From Paenibacillus aurantius (GTDB taxonomy: Bacteria > Bacillota > Bacilli > Paenibacillales > NBRC-103111): a stretch of DNA of 64,000 bases. The stretch is from the NCBI RefSeq assembly GCF_032268605.1, contig NZ_CP130318.1, forward strand, positions 3,752,001-3,816,000. The letters are read 5' to 3'. A model generated the notes under the pieces. The model had not been told where the DNA came from and made no database searches. It was given only the letters and a program-made list of their open reading frames with translations. This document shows, piece by piece, positions 1-8,558 of the stretch (its first letter is position 1; each line of letters starts with the position of its first letter). A program made the position numbers and the translations under genes.

Positions 1-1280
1 GTTCCTTCGAAGTTAAAGGACGCCCGGATTTTGTTCTCGAGGTATCGCAGATAAGAAAAGTGCATCAGCTCCGGATCATTAACGAAGAAGACGATGGTCG
101 GAGGCTTCACTGCTACTTGAGTGGCATAATTTACGCGCAGCCGGCGTCCCTTATCCGTAGGAGGCGGCGTTACCGCTACCGCATCGGAGACCACGTCATT
201 CAGGACGTGAGTCGGCACCCGCATCGAATGGTGCTCGGCCACCTCTGTTACAACCGGCAGCAGCTTATGCAGCCTCTGCTTAGTTTTGGCCGATACGAAG
301 GTGACGGGGGCATACGACATGAAGAGAAAGTGATCCCGGATGTTCTGAGTAAACTGGTTCATCGTTTTGTCGTCCTTCTCCACGACATCCCACTTGTTTA
401 CCACGAACAGGGCGGCCTTTCCGGCTTCGTGAGCGTATCCGGCAATATGCTTATCCTGATCGATAATGCCTTCCTCGCCGTTAATGACCACCAGCACCAC
501 ATCCGCTCTTTCAATCGCTTTCAAGGCGCGCATGACGCTGTATTTCTCCGTCGTTTCGTATACCTTGCCCCGCTTCCTCATTCCGGCGGTATCGATCAGC
601 ACATACTGCTGGCCGTCCCGTTCAAACGGAGTATCGATGGCATCCCGGGTTGTTCCCGCCACCGGACTGACGATTACCCGGTCCTCGCCAAGGATGGCGT
701 TCACGAGCGAGGACTTGCCGACATTCGGACGGCCGATGAGAGCGACCTTAATGACGTCTTCGCCGTACGGATCCTCCTGGTCTTCCGGAAAATGCTGGGC
801 TGCCGCGTCGAGCAAATCCCCAATTCCGATTCCATGAGCCCCGGAAACCGCAATGGGATCTCCAAATCCCAGGCTGTAGAATTCATAGATGTTTTCCTGC
901 ATTTTGATATTGTCGATTTTGTTGACGGCCAGCACCACGGGCTTATGCGACCGGAACAACAGCTGGCCGATCTCTTCGTCAGCCGGTGTTATTCCCACCT
1001 TGCCGTCTACCATGAACACGATGACGTCTGCTTCTTCAATCGCAAGCTCGGCCTGTACCCGGACCGATTTCAGGATCTCGTCCTCGCCGTCTATCTCGAT
1101 GCCACCGGTATCAATGACATTAAAGCTTTGATTCAGCCATTCGCCCGTACCGTAAAGGCGGTCACGGGTAATGCCCGGTTTGTCCTCCACGATGGCCAAG
1201 CGATCCCCGATCAGCCGGTTGAATATTGTTGATTTGCCTACGTTCGGCCGGCCTACAATGGCTATAACGGGCTTTGCCAT
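1..1280 (-). CDS. der: Ribosome biogenesis GTPase Der (EngA), C-terminus cut by window edge
   Basis: Tandem-GTPase essential for maturation of the 50S ribosomal subunit in the cytoplasm. Reading the minus strand from ATG at 1280 gives about 426 residues: a first G domain with GRPNVGKS near residue 10 and DTGG, a second G domain with GRPNVGKSS near residue 180 and [10 protein letters not shown], NKxD motifs in both (NKID, NKWD), then the KH-like domain. The frame is open to base 1 and ends in FNFEGT, so only about ten C-terminal residues are missing by comparison with the roughly 436-residue family. GGGAGTGG lies just upstream of the start. It follows the YIEGIA gene pair, as der follows yphA-yphB in B. 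subtilis. Confidence 0.95.
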   Translation of the reverse strand, partial: MAKPVIAIVGRPNVGKSTIFNRLIGDRLAIVEDKPGITRDRLYGTGEWLNQSFNVIDTGGIEIDGEDEILKSVRVQAELAIEEADVIVFMVDGKVGITPADEEIGQLLFRSHKPVVLAVNKIDNIKMQENIYEFYSLGFGDPIAVSGAHGIGIGDLLDAAAQHFPEDQEDPYGEDVIKVALIGRPNVGKSSLVNAILGEDRVIVSPVAGTTRDAIDTPFERDGQQYVLIDTAGMRKRGKVYETTEKYSVMRALKAIERADVVLVVINGEEGIIDQDKHIAGYAHEAGKAALFVVNKWDVVEKDDKTMNQFTQNIRDHFLFMSYAPVTFVSAKTKQRLHKLLPVVTEVAEHHSMRVPTHVLNDVVSDAVAVTPPPTDKGRRLRVNYATQVAVKPPTIVFFVNDPELMHFSYLRYLENKIRASFNFEG

Positions 1281-1359
1281 TCGCTCCACTCCCAAGTTCC
1301 ATATAGTTGTCACACAACCTTCATCATATCAAATAACCGGCCAAAAGGCTAATCCCCGA

Positions 1360-1539
1360 TCAATGATGATTAACCAGGATCATGGTTTCCTCATCCAGTT
1401 CATGAGCCATAGCATCCAGTATCTTTTCCAGCTCAAAGGCCAGCTTCTGCCGCTCGGCCGAATCGGAGGCAAGAAAGATCGGGGCTCCTCCTGCAATTTT
1501 GTCTCTCTGGGTGGATACGACGGCTACTATCTTAGCCAT
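1360..1539 (-). CDS. Small partner of YIEGIA protein (capping complex subunit type)
   Basis: A 59-residue cytoplasmic protein too short for usual ORF cut-offs. It begins MAKIVAVVSTQRDKIAGGAP and ends VNHH. ATG at 1539 lies three bases after the stop of the YIEGIA gene, with AAGGAAGGAGCGG upstream, so the two are translationally linked. A small protein of this type is regularly found beside YIEGIA in spore-formers and is named after it (capping complex subunit for YIEGIA). No catalytic motif is visible. Assignment rests on position, size and my memory of the family; the biochemical role is unknown. Confidence 0.7.
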   Translation of the reverse strand: MAKIVAVVSTQRDKIAGGAPIFLASDSAERQKLAFELEKILDAMAHELDEETMILVNHH

Positions 1540-1542
1540 GGC

Positions 1543-2442
1543 CTATCCGCTCCTTCCCTTGCGCTCCGCCTTGCGAGGCAGCCGGACGGCATACTCGAGC
1601 AGGGGCACATGCTGCAATATTTGAAGGGCCTGCTCCAGGTGAACTTGAGGGGCCAGGAAGAAAACGGCCAGCCTCCCGTCCTCCAGATCAAGTTTGGCCA
1701 TCGGCAGCAGAGAAGGTTCTCCGGAATCCCGGTAGATCCCGAGAATCGCCGAGAGGTTGTGCAGGATGGCCTGCCGCTGTCCCAGATTCGCTATGGAGAT
1801 GCGCCCGTCTTTGTTAGACGGAGTCAGAATAAAGCCCATGCCATGCTTCCGCATTTTGTCCCGGGTGTCCTCAAGTCCTATATTCATTATATAAATATTG
1901 TCCACATAAAGACCGGGTCCGTCGATTCGGATTTCGGCCGGTTGAACGTCCACAATGCTTTTTAAATTCTTCCCCGATTTCAGCATGGCGTTCAGAAGCA
2001 GAGCGAGGACACCCGCCGTCACTCCCCAATACCAGGCAAAAAGAACGGTACACAAAGTCGTGACGAGCGCCGTCAGAATAACCAGGTAGTTTCTCCCCTC
2101 GAAGACCATGGCGATTCCTTCAATATAGGCGCTCCCTCGGGGAACCAGCTCCGTCTCATCAATTTTCATCAATGTTTCCCGTTCCATTTTTCTCACGTCC
2201 CGAAACTGCTGGGCGGCCAGAGTCAGAAAAGTGACGGCCGTATATTCTTTGTTCAAGAGAGCGGGAACCGCCACAGCGCCAAGACCGGCTGCTATAAAGC
2301 CCAATGCGATATGAATAATCTTCCCGTGGGGATAAGTCGGATACTGCCGGTAATCCGTCCGGAGCATCTGAAACCTCGCAATCATCCCGAACACAATCCC
2401 TATGGCGATGCCTAGCGTAAATCTGCCTTCATACCAAGCCAA
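1543..2442 (-). CDS. YIEGIA family membrane protein
   Basis: A 299-residue membrane protein named for the motif SAYIEGIAMVFEGRN at about residues 104-118. Hydrophobic segments lie at the N-terminus (residues 8-25), around 45-65 and around 120-155, followed by a soluble C-terminal half. The gene starts two bases before the stop-proximal end of the preceding yphA-like gene and is followed at three bases by its small partner, so the three form an operon running into der. In B. subtilis the matching position is held by yphB (seaA), a spore-envelope-associated gene. That link is inferred from order; the function is not established here. Confidence 0.75.
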   Translation of the reverse strand: MAWYEGRFTLGIAIGIVFGMIARFQMLRTDYRQYPTYPHGKIIHIALGFIAAGLGAVAVPALLNKEYTAVTFLTLAAQQFRDVRKMERETLMKIDETELVPRGSAYIEGIAMVFEGRNYLVILTALVTTLCTVLFAWYWGVTAGVLALLLNAMLKSGKNLKSIVDVQPAEIRIDGPGLYVDNIYIMNIGLEDTRDKMRKHGMGFILTPSNKDGRISIANLGQRQAILHNLSAILGIYRDSGEPSLLPMAKLDLEDGRLAVFFLAPQVHLEQALQILQHVPLLEYAVRLPRKAERKGRSG

Positions 2443-2443
2443 G

Positions 2444-3058
2444 TCATTCCCGCCTCTCTTTCCAAACCAGGGACGCCAACCGTTTGCCCGCGACGGCTAA
2501 GCCCCAGGCAGCTTCCGAGATGAGCCGCGTCAAGCAGACCACGAGCCACCACCTGTCCTGAAATCCCGCGCCTCCGAGCACCTTAGCCGTCCCCAGAAGA
2601 GGAAGGGACAGCAACCAGTGGGCGAAAAGCAGCCCAATCGTCAAAGCCGTCAGCTGCCTCAAGGCTTCTCTCTGAAGCAGCGGCATCGTCAAAGAAAGCA
2701 GCAGCCCCTTGTCCAGCTCGGGTGACAGGAGCACTGCCGCCGGAGCCATTCGTGTCATTTCCGTGTACAAATAAACGAGAATGGCGCAAAGCGTCCCGGA
2801 CAAGATCACCTGAAGCCGGTCCAGAAGCCCTTCCATCCGAAACAGCGCACCAGCCGCTCCTGCTATAAGCAGGGGAACCACCAGGGAAATCCTAGATCCC
2901 GCAAAGGGGAAAGAGAACGGCGACAAAGCGATCCACCCTACCATAAACAACCCGATCACCCGCGGGGAGACCTGTCGGAGAAAGACCTCCTTCCATCCGG
3001 TAGTCAGCAAAATCATGGTAAGTACCATCAGCAAACTTGCCAGGTATCCTTCGTTCAT
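2444..3058 (-). CDS. yphA: YphA-like integral membrane protein
   Basis: A 204-residue hydrophobic protein with about six predicted membrane spans and no catalytic motif. The start chosen is ATG at 3058 because CGGAGGTTCAC stands directly upstream. A longer reading to 3142 would begin inside the transcription terminator of the upstream S1-domain gene, which makes it unlikely. The product begins MNEGYLASLLMVLTMIL and ends VWKERRE. Position between ypfD and the YIEGIA gene matches B. subtilis yphA, a membrane protein of unknown function. Identification is by synteny, length and topology only. Confidence 0.7.
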   Translation of the reverse strand: MNEGYLASLLMVLTMILLTTGWKEVFLRQVSPRVIGLFMVGWIALSPFSFPFAGSRISLVVPLLIAGAAGALFRMEGLLDRLQVILSGTLCAILVYLYTEMTRMAPAAVLLSPELDKGLLLSLTMPLLQREALRQLTALTIGLLFAHWLLSLPLLGTAKVLGGAGFQDRWWLVVCLTRLISEAAWGLAVAGKRLASLVWKERRE

Positions 3059-3126
3059 GTGAACCTCCGTAGCGCCCGAAGCTAGTCCCCTCCTGCCTAG
3101 TATGTTCAATGCCATCCCTAACATGC

Positions 3127-3155
3127 AAAAAAGCCTCCACATTCCGTGGAGGCTT
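3127..3155 (-). terminator. Rho-independent terminator after ypfD
   Basis: Ten-base perfect stem AAGCCTCCAC / GTGGAGGCTT (3131-3140 and 3146-3155) with a five-base loop, followed on the minus strand by a T-run. It closes the S1-domain gene and separates it from the yphA operon. Confidence 0.9.
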
Positions 3156-3189
3156 CCGGCTCGCTTCGATTCTTAGAACCTAAGGCGAC

Positions 3190-4545
3190 TTATTTAAACT
3201 TGCTGAGTTTGTCCCCGAATCTTTCTCCAAGGGTCAGGCTCAGCTTCTCGTTCTTGTTGTTGGCCATGTACTCGTCGGCAGCCGCGTCGCGCTGCTGTCT
3301 AGGCTGTCTCGACTGTCTTGGCTGACGCTCGGAACCGGCTTCCTGGGCAGGAGCTTCTTCGGTCTCCTTGATGCTCAGGCTTACGCGCTTCTCTTGCGGA
3401 TTGATGTCGAGAATCTTCACGTTCACCTGCTGGCCTTCTTCCAGCACTTCATGCGGAGTGCCGATATGGCGATGAGCAATCTGGGAGATGTGGACCAGGC
3501 CTTCGATGCCAGGCGCCACTTCCACAAAAGCTCCGAAGGAGGCAAGACGCTTAACGGTTCCCGTTATGATCGAACCGATCTCCAGCTCTTCGTTTACGCG
3601 CTCCCATGGTCCCGGTTGAGCGGCCTTGATGCTCAGGCTGATGCGCTCGCTTTCCGGTACCACTTTCAGCACCTTCACCTTCACTTTGTCGCCTTCCTTC
3701 ACGACTTCGGACGGATGCTCGACATGGTTCCAAGCCATTTCGGAAATGTGGACCAAGCCGTCGATGCCGCCGATATCCACGAAAGCACCGAAAGGAGTCA
3801 GGCGTTGAACCGTTCCCTCGATAACCTGGCCGGCTTCAATGCCGCTAAGCACTTGCTGCTTGTTGGCTTCGAATTCTTCGTCCAGAACGTCTTTCTGGGA
3901 TAGGATGACCTTGTTCTTCTCGCGGTCGATCTCTTTTACGCGAAGCTTCAAGGTGCGGCCCTTGTAATCGCTGAAATCTTCCACGAAATGACGCTCCACC
4001 ATCGAAGCAGGGATAAATCCGCGAACGCCCAGGTCCACAACCAGACCGCCTTTGACGACGTCAGTAACCTTGGCTTCGAAAGTCTCCTTGCTGTCGAGCT
4101 TCTGCTGAAGCTCATCCCACGCATTCTCGCTGTCCACAGCACGCTTGGAAAGAACCAGCTTCTCCTTCTCGTCATTCAGGGATACGACTTTCAATTCCAC
4201 TTCTTGCCCCACTTCGACTACATCGGCGGCAGTGCCGACTTGTACGGAGGACAACTCACGGATAGGGATGATGCCGTCGTACTTGTAGCCGATGTCTACG
4301 AAAGCTTGGTCGGCGTCCACTTTAACAATCTTGCCTTTTACCGTGGAGCCCTTCTTCAGTTCGGCCACATCCGTATATTCATCCTGGCCGGCTGCAGGGG
4401 TTTCCTCTGCTGTCGCATTGGCTTGCTCTACGGCGTCCCCTCCCACTTCGGCCACGGTTTCGTTGCCGTTAGCTGCCTCCGTTGTTTCCGGGTTCACGCC
4501 GTTTTCCGGCGTGGAATTTCCTTGAACATTCGTCTCGTCGCTCAT
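3190..4545 (-). CDS. ypfD: S1 RNA-binding domain protein, ribosomal protein S1 homologue
   Basis: A 451-residue RNA-binding protein with four S1 domains at about residues 63-135, 150-220, 236-308 and 322-393. The latter two carry the usual TPFGAFVDI and ASFGAFVEV strands and GLVHISE/GLVHISQ signatures. It corresponds to B. subtilis YpfD, which is S1-like but not essential. Two additions stand out: an acidic, Glu/Ala/Asn-rich N-terminal extension of about 60 residues, and a basic Gln/Arg/Pro-rich segment (QPRQSRQPRQQR) before a conserved tail. The start has GAGGAGG upstream. The gene has its own promoter (4625-4653) and terminator, so it is monocistronic. Confidence 0.93.
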   Translation of the reverse strand: MSDETNVQGNSTPENGVNPETTEAANGNETVAEVGGDAVEQANATAEETPAAGQDEYTDVAELKKGSTVKGKIVKVDADQAFVDIGYKYDGIIPIRELSSVQVGTAADVVEVGQEVELKVVSLNDEKEKLVLSKRAVDSENAWDELQQKLDSKETFEAKVTDVVKGGLVVDLGVRGFIPASMVERHFVEDFSDYKGRTLKLRVKEIDREKNKVILSQKDVLDEEFEANKQQVLSGIEAGQVIEGTVQRLTPFGAFVDIGGIDGLVHISEMAWNHVEHPSEVVKEGDKVKVKVLKVVPESERISLSIKAAQPGPWERVNEELEIGSIITGTVKRLASFGAFVEVAPGIEGLVHISQIAHRHIGTPHEVLEEGQQVNVKILDINPQEKRVSLSIKETEEAPAQEAGSERQPRQSRQPRQQRDAAADEYMANNKNEKLSLTLGERFGDKLSKFK

Positions 4546-4624
4546 ACGATAACCTCCTCAATTAGACAACCCATGCAAGAAAGAGAATGGGTAAAATAAC
4601 AAATTTAATGGGTAGTATAAATCC

Positions 4625-4653
4625 AAGATACCATTTTCATTCACTTCAATCAA
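4625..4653 (-). promoter_or_regulatory. Sigma-A-type promoter of ypfD
   Basis: On the minus strand TTGATT (4648-4653) and TATCTT (4625-4630) are 17 bp apart, about 80 bp before the ypfD start. The -35 overlaps the plsC stop codon. The leader carries several ACCCAT/ATGGGT copies (see findings). Confidence 0.55.
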
Positions 4654-5240
4654 TTTTTACCCATTATTTTATGGGTTGTAACCATTTGGCGAATGGTATT
4701 CATGATTTTGTCGGTAGCCGCTTCGAGAGACTCGGACCCGCCGCCGGCAAATTCGCTCAAATCCACCGGTTTGCCATAAATAATCGTCATTTTGCGAAAA
4801 GGTATGTATTCGCCAACGATGGCAACCGGAATAACGGTGGCATTGGACCGGAGCGCTAGCATGGCCGCCCCTTTCTTGCCCATCCCGCCCGCATTGCTGC
4901 GGCTTCCTTCGGGGAAGATCCCCATCATCCGGTTTTCTTTCAGCAGCTGGATAGCCAGCCGGATGGATTCTTTGCTTACGCCGCCTCTTTTGACAGGGAA
5001 GGCTCCGAAGCGGCTGATCAGCCAGCCCAGGACCGGAACACGGAAGAGCTCTTCCTTAGCCATATAATGAACCTTCCGCTTGAGCGGTACCCCCACTAAA
5101 GGCGGATCGAGATTGCTTGTGTGATTGGCACACAGAACGACCGGTCCATGGGCCGGCACATTCTCTCTCCCAATCACCTCAAGCCGGTAAATCCCAACGA
5201 ACAACAGCTTGAAAAGAAAACGGAATATCCGATACAGCAT
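4650..5240 (-). CDS. plsC: 1-acyl-sn-glycerol-3-phosphate acyltransferase (PlsC family)
   Basis: Membrane-associated acyltransferase that makes phosphatidic acid from lysophosphatidic acid in phospholipid synthesis. The 196-residue product has an N-terminal hydrophobic segment (residues 1-20), the catalytic NHTSNLD (HX4D) motif near residue 40 and FPEGSR near residue 110. The start is ATG at 5240, preceded by GGCGGAGGGAGATAGC. It comes one base after the cmk stop, so cmk and plsC are co-translated. A longer reading upstream would lie inside cmk. The same pairing occurs in other Firmicutes. Confidence 0.9.
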   Translation of the reverse strand: MLYRIFRFLFKLLFVGIYRLEVIGRENVPAHGPVVLCANHTSNLDPPLVGVPLKRKVHYMAKEELFRVPVLGWLISRFGAFPVKRGGVSKESIRLAIQLLKENRMMGIFPEGSRSNAGGMGKKGAAMLALRSNATVIPVAIVGEYIPFRKMTIIYGKPVDLSEFAGGGSESLEAATDKIMNTIRQMVTTHKIMGKN

Positions 5241-5241
5241 G

Positions 5242-5916
5242 CTATCTCCCTCCGCCCACTTTGCTGCGGCAAAGCTCCAGTACGGCCTCGACCACCTCAT
5301 GAAGAGACATTCCGGTCGTATCCAGAAGCACGGCATCTTCCGCTTGGGCCAGCGGAGAAATGCATCTTTCGCTGTCCATCCGGTCCCGTGCGGCGATTTC
5401 TTTCTCCAGCTCGTCTAAGGTGAGAGTGGGATTGACGAGCTCGCTGTATCTTCTTTCGGCCCTTTCCCGGGTGCTCGCGGTAAGATAAACCTTGACCTCG
5501 GCATCAGGAAGCACCTTCGTTCCGATGTCCCGGCCATCCATGACAATCCCTTTGTTCGCGGCAAGCTCCTTCTGCTTGTCCACCAGTAGCTCTCGAATTT
5601 CGGCGATTTGGGCAACCTGCGACACATTGCGGTTGATGTCCCCCGATCGGATCAAGTCCGTGACATCCATTCCGTCCACATAGACCTGCTGGCCTTCCGG
5701 CCCCGGGGTAAGCTTGATGTTCATGCGCCGGGCTGCTTTCACAACCTCTTCCGTTTGCTCAGGCTTCAAGCCCAGCTGCAATATTTTCCAGGTCACCGCC
5801 CGGTACATGGCACCGGTATCCACATACACGAATCCCAGTCGTCCGGCAACCAAACGCGCTGCCGAGCTTTTGCCTGCTCCTGCGGGACCATCGAGCGCAA
5901 TATTGAATCTGTCCAA
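5242..5916 (-). CDS. cmk: Cytidylate kinase
   Basis: Phosphorylates CMP and dCMP to the diphosphates with ATP in the cytoplasm. The 224-residue product begins with a P-loop, ALDGPAGAGKSS, then VDTGAMYRA and a GRDIGTKV motif near residue 130, all typical of Cmk. The start chosen is TTG at 5916 because GGGAGGCTC lies at the right distance and the resulting length equals that of the B. subtilis enzyme; an ATG 33 bases further upstream has no ribosome site. It is followed directly by plsC. Confidence 0.93.
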   Translation of the reverse strand: MDRFNIALDGPAGAGKSSAARLVAGRLGFVYVDTGAMYRAVTWKILQLGLKPEQTEEVVKAARRMNIKLTPGPEGQQVYVDGMDVTDLIRSGDINRNVSQVAQIAEIRELLVDKQKELAANKGIVMDGRDIGTKVLPDAEVKVYLTASTRERAERRYSELVNPTLTLDELEKEIAARDRMDSERCISPLAQAEDAVLLDTTGMSLHEVVEAVLELCRSKVGGGR

Positions 5917-6033
5917 AAAAAGAGCCTCCCAGTAATGATTAGTCCGCACTCGCTTTAAGAGAAAAAAGCAGGCGCGTGCCTGCGAACGAAAAAATTATAA
6001 CAAAATCGCTTCCCGATTGCAAAAGCCGGGGAG

Positions 6034-6684
6034 CTAATTTTTCCGAAAATCGAGCTGGCGCTCGAAGCAATAGCGAATGATCTTTTGCCGGTCGCGGTCG
6101 GCTATTTCCGAAAAACGAAGCATACCGAGCTGCCGGTTGTCGAGCGGCTTCACGCGCACTACATCTCCCTTGAAGGCAATGTGGTCGATTTTACCGTTTT
6201 TGTAAGGGACCAGCAGCCAGCAGGCAATCTGCATCCCCACGGAAAGAGGGGAATGCTTGTCGCAATGAAAGGAAATGCCTCCGCCTCCGACGTCCTCCGT
6301 TACGGCCACGGTCCTTCCCCGCTCCCCGAACTGGACCGCCATTTCCAGCTCGGCCGGCACCCGGAGAAAGTTTCTCCTCTGGATTTTGGAAATATCGTCT
6401 TCTGCCGGTTTCTTGATAATGACCTGGCGAATCCCTTCCTCTTTGAAGCCCAGAACGGAGGTGGTGAAATAGTGCTTCACTCCCCCTTCCGTGATGAAGT
6501 AGGCCGACAGCTCGTCCCCGACGTACAGCCGCTTCAGACGGCCTGTCGCTTCATGAATAGGGATTTCCACAGAAAGATAATTGGTTTCGATGTCCGCGAT
6601 GCGGGATTTGTATTCCTGCTTGGCCTCTTCATCGTCGATGGAGTTGATTTGGAGGTAGAGCAGCTGGTTTATCGAAGGAAGCAA
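6034..6684 (-). CDS. ypfA: PilZ/YcgR-type c-di-GMP-binding protein, YpfA-like
   Basis: Probable cyclic-di-GMP receptor that brakes flagellar rotation in B. subtilis (YpfA, also called DgrA or MotI). The 216-residue product has a YcgR-like N-terminal domain and a C-terminal PilZ domain with RRNFLRV (RxxxR) near residue 100 and DVGGGGISF near residue 128, matching the D/NxSxxG site with Gly in place of Ser. TTG at 6684 is taken as start, with AAAGGGG upstream, giving the family length; an in-frame ATG at 6747 would overlap the -10 region of the gene's own promoter. It is transcribed alone, after the ypeB terminator. Confidence 0.85.
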   Translation of the reverse strand: MLPSINQLLYLQINSIDDEEAKQEYKSRIADIETNYLSVEIPIHEATGRLKRLYVGDELSAYFITEGGVKHYFTTSVLGFKEEGIRQVIIKKPAEDDISKIQRRNFLRVPAELEMAVQFGERGRTVAVTEDVGGGGISFHCDKHSPLSVGMQIACWLLVPYKNGKIDHIAFKGDVVRVKPLDNRQLGMLRFSEIADRDRQKIIRYCFERQLDFRKN

Positions 6685-6730
6685 GAAAGGCACCCCTTTT
6701 ACGGTCAACGGATAGTATGAAGCTATCCTG

Positions 6731-6759
6731 ATTATACCATGCCTCACCTTCCCGTTGAA
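6731..6759 (-). promoter_or_regulatory. Sigma-A-type promoter of ypfA
   Basis: Minus strand TTCAAC (6754-6759), 17 bp spacer, perfect TATAAT (6731-6736). It abuts the ypeB terminator and sets the transcription start just before the TTG start of ypfA. Confidence 0.75.
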
Positions 6760-6760
6760 T

Positions 6761-6788
6761 AAAAAAAGAGAAGGGTTTCCCCTCCTCT
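6761..6788 (-). terminator. Terminator after ypeB
   Basis: Stem AGAGGAGGG / CCCTTCTCT with a GAAA loop on the minus strand followed by seven T residues, only a few bases beyond the ypeB stop. Confidence 0.85.
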
Positions 6789-6795
6789 CGCTTAG

Positions 6796-8151
6796 TCAGC
6801 TTGCGGCGTGGACATCGCTCGCCCGCAGCGTCTCGATCTTCTCCTCGCCGCCGCTCTCTCCGTTGATATAAATCTTGTAGGAGGTGCCGTTGATCCGCCC
6901 AAGGAACTGGTGGCAGAGCACTTCCTCATTCAGCTCGTTCTTGATCAAGGCTTGATCGTGAGCGAGCACCTCGAACTTAGGGTTAAGTTCCTTCTTCGCC
7001 TTCTCCATCGACACAGCCATCTTGCCGAGCTTCCGGTCCTTGTGTTCCAGGACGTAGTCAGTTGCCTGCATGTCGATCACTTCTCCGTTATCGAGGGCTA
7101 CGTTTACCGTAAGCTTCTCCGGGTAGACGATGACGTCGTCCTGAACGCGGGCAAACGTTAGCGAGGCCACGTTGTTGGCTTCGTCGTAGGCCACGGGAGT
7201 GAAGTTCGGCAGCTTGTGGTGGTCGAGAAATTCCTGAGCGGCGTCGCGGGCTCCGCGCACATCAAGCGTCTTAGATGCGACCGGACGGGAATGCGTGTAG
7301 AACAGCACTTCTCCGCCCTTCTTCGCTACGTCCATCGACATCTCATCCTGCGTGCCGGGCTTAACGGTAGACAGCGTGTAGGTATTGTAATCCGTTCCTT
7401 TGCCGTTTTCGGTTGCGTGGATGACGGAAATATCGGGCAGTCCGAAAAATTGGGCGGCTTTCTGCTTGGCCTGATCCATCGTAATCTCCGCCCCTGGCAG
7501 CCGGTTCAGGTTCCGGTTCCGGGCCGTATCGGTAACCGACGGACCCCAGTTCATCGCGGTATAGCCTTCCACTTTCTTGTCTATCGTCTTGATGCCGTCG
7601 ATAATGGCATTGTCCGTGTTTTCCTTCTGGGAGGCAAGAGCCGTTTCCACATCCATCCACCGGAGGTTTTTGGCCAGAATGTGGGTCTGCATTTTCTTAA
7701 GCTCGGCATTGATTTCCTTGGACCGCTCGTACAAGGTATTCAAATTGGCCTTTTCCGTTTCGGACATGGGGCTTGTCGAGAGATCCCTTACCGAGGTGTG
7801 ATACGTGAACTTGGCAATTTGGTCGAGAAAAGCTTGCGTTTTGCTGAAAGGAACGAGGGCCAGCGGAAGCTGTCCAATGTCGTTCTGGGCTTCGCTCGTC
7901 ATTCTCCACATATTTACCAGTTCCTTGCGGTAAAAATTCTGGGAGGAGGCATTCACGGCAACGGTATTTCCTAGTTCGCTGTGGAGCTTATCCATGTGAA
8001 ACGAAAGATCATGGAAAGCCCGCTGGTACTGATTCTCAGCTTTGATCAGTACCGTGTTCTTCTCCTTGTTTTCCTGGTAGCCCCACACCACGGACCCGAT
8101 CAGGAACAAGGCCGTAATGGGAAACAAGATGGCGCTTAGTCTTTTGTACAT
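6796..8151 (-). CDS. ypeB: Germination protein YpeB
   Basis: Spore membrane protein needed for localisation and stability of the cortex-lytic enzyme SleB. The 451-residue product has one N-terminal membrane anchor (residues 6-24), a helical region and two or three PepSY-like repeats in the C-terminal half, for example the segment around ITMDQAKQKAAQFFG. The length equals that of B. subtilis YpeB. CAGAAAGGAG precedes the ATG. In B. subtilis ypeB follows sleB in one operon; here the gene upstream is a small Cys-rich protein with its own terminator, and sleB is absent from the window. Confidence 0.93.
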   Translation of the reverse strand: MYKRLSAILFPITALFLIGSVVWGYQENKEKNTVLIKAENQYQRAFHDLSFHMDKLHSELGNTVAVNASSQNFYRKELVNMWRMTSEAQNDIGQLPLALVPFSKTQAFLDQIAKFTYHTSVRDLSTSPMSETEKANLNTLYERSKEINAELKKMQTHILAKNLRWMDVETALASQKENTDNAIIDGIKTIDKKVEGYTAMNWGPSVTDTARNRNLNRLPGAEITMDQAKQKAAQFFGLPDISVIHATENGKGTDYNTYTLSTVKPGTQDEMSMDVAKKGGEVLFYTHSRPVASKTLDVRGARDAAQEFLDHHKLPNFTPVAYDEANNVASLTFARVQDDVIVYPEKLTVNVALDNGEVIDMQATDYVLEHKDRKLGKMAVSMEKAKKELNPKFEVLAHDQALIKNELNEEVLCHQFLGRINGTSYKIYINGESGGEEKIETLRASDVHAAS

Positions 8152-8321
8152 GATTCCTTCTCCTTTCTGGCATGACAGGCCGGGAACCGTCCTGTGGTCG
8201 TGCAGTCTTAAGCAGCATGCCTTTATTGTTCTTTATGCGCAGAAGGATTATGCAGGCAGCCCCCAAAATGGGAGGACTGCCGTCCTTCCCCCGCCGGGAG
8301 GGCCATCCGTCCGGACACAGC

Positions 8322-8350
8322 AAAAAAGAGGCTTGTCACCAAGCCTCTTT
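8322..8350 (-). terminator. Terminator after the 51-residue Cys-rich gene
   Basis: Eleven-base perfect stem AAAGAGGCTTG / CAAGCCTCTTT (8325-8335 and 8340-8350) with a 4-base loop and a T-run on the minus strand. The 170 bases between it and ypeB must hold the ypeB promoter; no clear consensus was recognised there. Confidence 0.88.
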
Positions 8351-8360
8351 CCCTTGAATC

Positions 8361-8516
8361 TTATTCCAGGACATCGATGTCCAGGTCGTGCTCGTTGTCG
8401 CACAGGCACCGCTTGAAGCCCGTATCGAGCTTGCCTTTGCCGTAGCTGCCCCGGAGAACGAACCGCTCTCCGCATTGCTTGCAGTAAATCCTTACCTTAA
8501 CTCTGGGGGATGACAT
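8361..8516 (-). CDS. Small Cys-rich (zinc-ribbon-like) protein
   Basis: A 51-residue protein not seen with ordinary length cut-offs. It contains CKQC near residue 12 and CLC near residue 38, a pattern that could bind one zinc ion, and an acidic C-terminus ending DLDIDVLE. ATG at 8516 has a strong CGGAGGTTATAAA upstream and the gene ends just before a good terminator, so it is a genuine transcription unit between prsW and ypeB. I do not recognise the family and assign no function. Confidence 0.75.
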   Translation of the reverse strand: MSSPRVKVRIYCKQCGERFVLRGSYGKGKLDTGFKRCLCDNEHDLDIDVLE

Positions 8517-8558
8517 TTTATAACCTCCGTCCGCCTGATCCTGTTACCAGTATACCCA

